Shown piece after piece: positions 61,170 through 64,000 of a stretch of DNA of 64,000 nt. This stretch comes from Levilactobacillus spicheri DSM 15429 (lineage in GTDB: Bacteria; Bacillota; Bacilli; Lactobacillales; Lactobacillaceae), in contig NZ_AZFC01000035.1 of NCBI RefSeq assembly GCF_001435095.1, positions 435,006 through 499,005 of the forward strand. The letters run 5' to 3'. Both the position numbers and the translations under genes were made by a program. Each line of letters begins with the position of its first letter. Positions within the stretch are counted from its first letter, which is position 1. Under the pieces are notes generated by a model. The model saw nothing but the letters and a program-made list of their open reading frames with translations, did no database searches and was not told where the DNA came from.

Positions 61170-63299
61170 TTAGTTCAGCGGCTTGTGGAACCAGCCAAAC
61201 AGTCCTAAGCCGATCAGCGAAATCAGACCAATGATGACGGCCAATGGCGACTGTTGTTCACTCGTTTGTGGCAACTCACCGGTTGCCGCAGCACCAGTCG
61301 TACCAGTCCCTTGACCATTACCAATTGCCGCACTGCCGGCAGTTCCATCACTCGGCGTGCCAGTCGCACCAGCACTGCCCTGACCTGGTTGCATCACACC
61401 TGGTGTCGTCACACTAGGCGTTCCAGGCGTAACCGGCGTGGCCGTTCCTGGAATCGCAGGAGTCGTTGGCGTGGTTGGCGTCGTAGTTCCTGGAATCGAC
61501 GGATTCGTGGGAGTCGTCGGACCGGTTGGTGGCGTTGGTTCACCAGGCGCGCTAGGTCCAGTTGGCGTCGTTGGCCCAGTTGGTGGCGTTGGTTCGCCAG
61601 GCGCACCAGGTTCAGTGGGCGTCGTTGGCTCAGTTGGTGGCGTTGGTTCGCCAGGCGCACCGGGTTCAGTGGGCGTCGTTGGCCCAGTTGGTGGCGTTGG
61701 TTCGCCAGGCGCACCGGGTTCAGTTGGTGTCGTTGGACCGGTTGGTGGTGTTGGTTCACCAGGGTTACCAGGCTCAGTTGGGCCGGTTGGTGGCGTTGGT
61801 TCACCAGGTTCACCAGGGTTACCAGGTTCACCTGGCGTCTTTTCGTCAGTCACCGTGACCGTTGCATTCTGGTTCCCGGTTTCAGGAATCGTGAATTCAA
61901 TCGGTTTTTCATTCACTTCATAGCCTTCGGGTGCTTGCGTTTCAATCAACGTATATGTCCCGGCGGCTAATCCTGGAATGTACAGGTGACCTTCGTTATC
62001 CGTGACCATGTTTTCCTTGATCACTTTTCCAGTGGCATCAACGAGCTTGAAGACCGCACCAGGCAACGCCTGACCATCGGCTCCTTTCTTATTGACCGTC
62101 ACGGAACCCTTATCTGGGACACCACCCAAGTCAGTGTCCTTGTTATCAATTGCACTGACCGTTACTGGCGTGGTGACGCCGGCCACAATCGTAAAGTCAT
62201 GTGGCGTGGTGTTCACGGTGTAGCCGGCAGGTGCTGAGACTTCAACCAAGGAATAATTTCCAGGATTCATGCCCTTCACACTAAGTTGACCGTTGTCATC
62301 CGTGACCAGTTCAGGGATAACCACGTTCCCCTTGGCATCCAACAGCTTGTAGACCGCACCGGCCAGCTTTGAGCCATCAGGCGCCGTCTTATTCAAAATC
62401 ACGGAGCCTAGGGCGTCACCGCTACCGCTACCGCTACCGCCCCAAGAAACGGTCGCACTGACAGTCCCACCGTTAGATGAGTACGCGGTGTTCGTCCACT
62501 TGCCATCATTGTCGGTCAGCTGAGGCTTGGTCTTATAGGTCATATCAACGGCTTTTTCCACATTCTTAAACGTAAAGGTAATGGTTTGACCGTTGACCGA
62601 GACGTCAGGCGTTAAGGACCCGCCGTCCGGGATAAAGTTCCCCTTGGCATCGTAATCACCGGTTGGGGCGACCACACTGCCGGGAATAAACGTCTGGTTC
62701 GGGCCTAACGTATCGGTAATCGTGATGGTCCCGATAGAAGCACTCTTAGAGTTAAAGGCCACGTTCCAGGTCAGTTCCGTGGGAGTTCCTTTACTGTCTT
62801 GCCCAGAGATCCAGCCAATCTTATTGATGGTCCAACCGCTACCGTGGTTGTTGTTATCATTGGAACCCGTCGCATGAAACGATAGGCTCCCCGTCCGATT
62901 AGCCGCATTATCGGCAGCCTCGTTGTAGGTAATGGTTCCCGTTGAAGAACCGGCTTGAATCTTGAAGGTTCCGACAACGGTCCCATTTGCATCCTTGATA
63001 TCAAACGAAATATCGGCGTTCGGTTCTAGACCGGCTGGGACGGTAACGGTTGAGGTATTCCCCGCAACTTTCACGCCATCTGGAATCGACCAGTTATAGT
63101 TGACCGTATAATCTTGATACTTATTAAATGACGTACTGTTCGTCACGTTCTGGCCGTTGGCATCCTTGATGATCGCATCGGCGGCACCCAATCCAGAAAC
63201 CTGAATCTCGGCCGCATGGGTCGTCACGGGGCTAGTCAGCGCTGTTCCAAACAGAAGCGCCATGAATCCAATGAACAATGCATAAATAACTTTACGCAT
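61170..63299 (-). CDS. LPxTG-anchored adhesin with SpaA/Cna_B domains
   Basis: 709 residues from ATG 63299 (GGAGG seven bases upstream; two earlier starts are closer to it). Signal peptide (about 1-29, ending HAA); an adhesin-type N-terminal region (about 30-285); two Cna_B/SpaA domains (about 295-385 and 400-490; VILNK and VTVNK Lys, SLVEVSAP and TLIETQAP Glu for isopeptide bonds); a Pro/Thr/Gly-rich spacer of GEPTPPTGP repeats; and LPQTSEQ with hydrophobic tail for sortase. Probably binds host or plant matrix. No sortase is nearby. Confidence 0.93.
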   Translation of the reverse strand: MRKVIYALFIGFMALLFGTALTSPVTTHAAEIQVSGLGAADAIIKDANGQNVTNSTSFNKYQDYTVNYNWSIPDGVKVAGNTSTVTVPAGLEPNADISFDIKDANGTVVGTFKIQAGSSTGTITYNEAADNAANRTGSLSFHATGSNDNNNHGSGWTINKIGWISGQDSKGTPTELTWNVAFNSKSASIGTITITDTLGPNQTFIPGSVVAPTGDYDAKGNFIPDGGSLTPDVSVNGQTITFTFKNVEKAVDMTYKTKPQLTDNDGKWTNTAYSSNGGTVSATVSWGGSGSGSGDALGSVILNKTAPDGSKLAGAVYKLLDAKGNVVIPELVTDDNGQLSVKGMNPGNYSLVEVSAPAGYTVNTTPHDFTIVAGVTTPVTVSAIDNKDTDLGGVPDKGSVTVNKKGADGQALPGAVFKLVDATGKVIKENMVTDNEGHLYIPGLAAGTYTLIETQAPEGYEVNEKPIEFTIPETGNQNATVTVTDEKTPGEPGNPGEPGEPTPPTGPTEPGNPGEPTPPTGPTTPTEPGAPGEPTPPTGPTTPTEPGAPGEPTPPTEPTTPTEPGAPGEPTPPTGPTTPTGPSAPGEPTPPTGPTTPTNPSIPGTTTPTTPTTPAIPGTATPVTPGTPSVTTPGVMQPGQGSAGATGTPSDGTAGSAAIGNGQGTGTTGAAATGELPQTSEQQSPLAVIIGLISLIGLGLFGWFHKPLN
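61510..61850 (-). repeat. Tandem coding repeats of the adhesin spacer
   Basis: Several near-identical repeats of about 60 bp encode GAPGEPTPPTGPTTPTEP-like units, the wall-spanning spacer. Unit number is likely to vary between strains through slippage without changing the frame. Confidence 0.8.
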
Positions 63300-63305
63300 C
63301 ATCAC

Positions 63306-63772
63306 CCCTCCTTCATTGATAAATCATTCATTCAGTCTCGCGAAACGGTCACCTCCCAAATAGATAACCCAGTCTTTTCATTATCAATACTTCAACGATA
63401 AAGTATTTCTCTTCACTCTCAATTCAAGGATAAAGCAGGTACGAAATGGTTTAAAAAATATCCAATCCATCATCCCCTGGTTAGGCCATTTTGGGCCCAC
63501 AACTAAATCTATTAGTCGCTAAAGGGTTGCCAACCGTTCTTTCACGTCAACCAAGCCCATTCCTGGCTTAAATCAAGCGAGAAATGGGCCTTATTATCTA
63601 CAATCCTGCATCGATCCTAGAAACTTTAGCATAGGGGGGCACGAGGCGCTTGGAAGAGGGGTGAGCCGATACGCATATGTCACCTAAATGCCCCTTGAGT
63701 TGACTACCTTCTCATTCCCGATCACCAGAATATCATCCCTCCATGTTTATTTGAAATGTAAACAGCCCCTAC
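63306..63772. other. Intergenic region before the adhesin
   Basis: About 470 bases, AT-rich near the adhesin. AATACTT (63386-63392) and AAGTATT (63401-63407) form a perfect palindrome with 8-bp spacer that may be an operator. Around 63484-63592 imperfect repeats of GGCCATTT/AAATGGGCC resemble the inverted-repeat element at 12.0-12.2 kb. No gene is supported. Confidence 0.4.
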
Positions 63773-63800
63773 CAAAAAAACTCCCCAATTTCTGGAGGGC
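63773..63800 (-). terminator. Weak terminator of the second LPxTG gene
   Basis: CTCC and GGAG arms with a short loop followed by TTTTTTT on the minus strand, about 25 bases after the stop. Confidence 0.5.
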
Positions 63801-63825
63801 TGGTTGAACATTCACTACTTTAGTT

Positions 63826-64000
63826 CTAGAGTTGACGCTTCCACAGCCAGAAACTAAGGCCAATCAACAGTGCCACACCAACTGCCACGGCGAGGTCATC
63901 CGTCCCCTCGTTCGTCTGCGGCAAACGTTTTTGCATCCGTTGGCTTGCCGCAACCTTTGGCAGGGTCGTCCCCACTCGGATTGCTTTGACCGTCGACTGG
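63826..64000 (-). CDS. C-terminus of a second LPxTG-anchored protein (cut by window edge)
   Basis: The minus strand is open from the window end to a TAG at 63826-63828. It encodes LPQTNEGTDDLAVAVG, then a hydrophobic helix and the positively charged end WKRQL: a complete sortase sorting signal. The rest of the protein lies outside. Immediately upstream of another LPxTG gene on the same strand. Confidence 0.85.
   Translation of the reverse strand, partial: QSTVKAIRVGTTLPKVAASQRMQKRLPQTNEGTDDLAVAVGVALLIGLSFWLWKRQL

Noticed and set aside
61510-61850. Regular direct repeats that could look like CRISPR
   Set aside because: They are in-frame coding repeats of a Pro/Thr-rich wall spacer; no unique spacers and no cas genes.

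Overview
The window looks like a chromosomal segment of a GC-rich member of the Lactobacillaceae (Firmicutes). Support comes from strong AGGAGG-type ribosome binding sites with ATG/GTG/TTG starts, many hairpin-plus-T-run terminators, a methionine T-box leader, LPxTG (LPQT) wall-anchored proteins, two choloylglycine-hydrolase-family enzymes, a YhgE/Pip 'phage infection' membrane protein and a GH25 lysozyme with a C-terminal repeat module common in lactobacilli. The genus is inference (Levilactobacillus or a relative would fit). I saw no tRNA, rRNA, CRISPR array, integrase or intact transposase.

Layout. 1-2.6 kb: a cut gene end, a lipoate-protein ligase (lplA) with a small unknown gene, a divergent GcvH-like lipoyl carrier, and a small acidic protein. 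2.9-6.8 kb: a two-component system, a histidine phosphatase and a DMT exporter. 7.0-10.9 kb: a methionine ABC transporter operon (metQ-metQ-metN-metI) behind a T-box leader. 11-14.3 kb: a divergent Tag-like glycosylase, an intergenic zone with long inverted repeats, and an oppA-type lipoprotein preceded by a 35-codon Cys-rich leader ORF with RNA structures suggesting attenuation. 14.4-19 kb: a GH3 beta-glucosidase and two choloylglycine hydrolases. 19-24 kb: the tag-sbcD-sbcC DNA-repair operon. 24-27.5 kb: a secreted matrixin-like protease, GH25 lysozyme and GH8 glycosidase. 28.4-33.9 kb: a tightly coupled six-gene operon (binding protein, two permeases, ATPase, PHP phosphatase, metallophosphoesterase), probably an organophosphate uptake-and-hydrolysis unit. 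34-38.3 kb: an adenine-salvage cluster with two unrelated deaminases around an AzgA-type permease. 38.4-47.4 kb: an AlkA-like glycosylase, YhgE/Pip with a divergent TetR, a DUF262 protein, and a TetR-asnB operon. 47.5-55.5 kb: transporters, a zeta-toxin-like kinase with a small upstream partner, a GNAT protein, a DJ-1-like protein, a secreted protein and a Fic protein with an altered motif.

55.6-60.3 kb is a mosaic accessory region: a RepA-like replication protein whose ribosome binding site lies in a terminator-like hairpin, related gene tails on both sides of it, a 10-bp tandem repeat, then AT-rich cargo (AlbA/ATPase regulator, isochorismatase, DUF3781 gene). The window ends with gpmA, a large SpaA/Cna-like LPxTG adhesin and the C-terminus of a second LPxTG protein.

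The least conventional signals are the Cys-codon leader upstream of oppA (14.0-14.3 kb), the zeta-like kinase pair (51.3-52.1 kb), the transporter/phosphatase operon (28.4-33.9 kb), and the repA hairpin, duplicated tails and 10-bp repeat at 55.6-57.3 kb. All function calls rest on motif reading; no database search was run.
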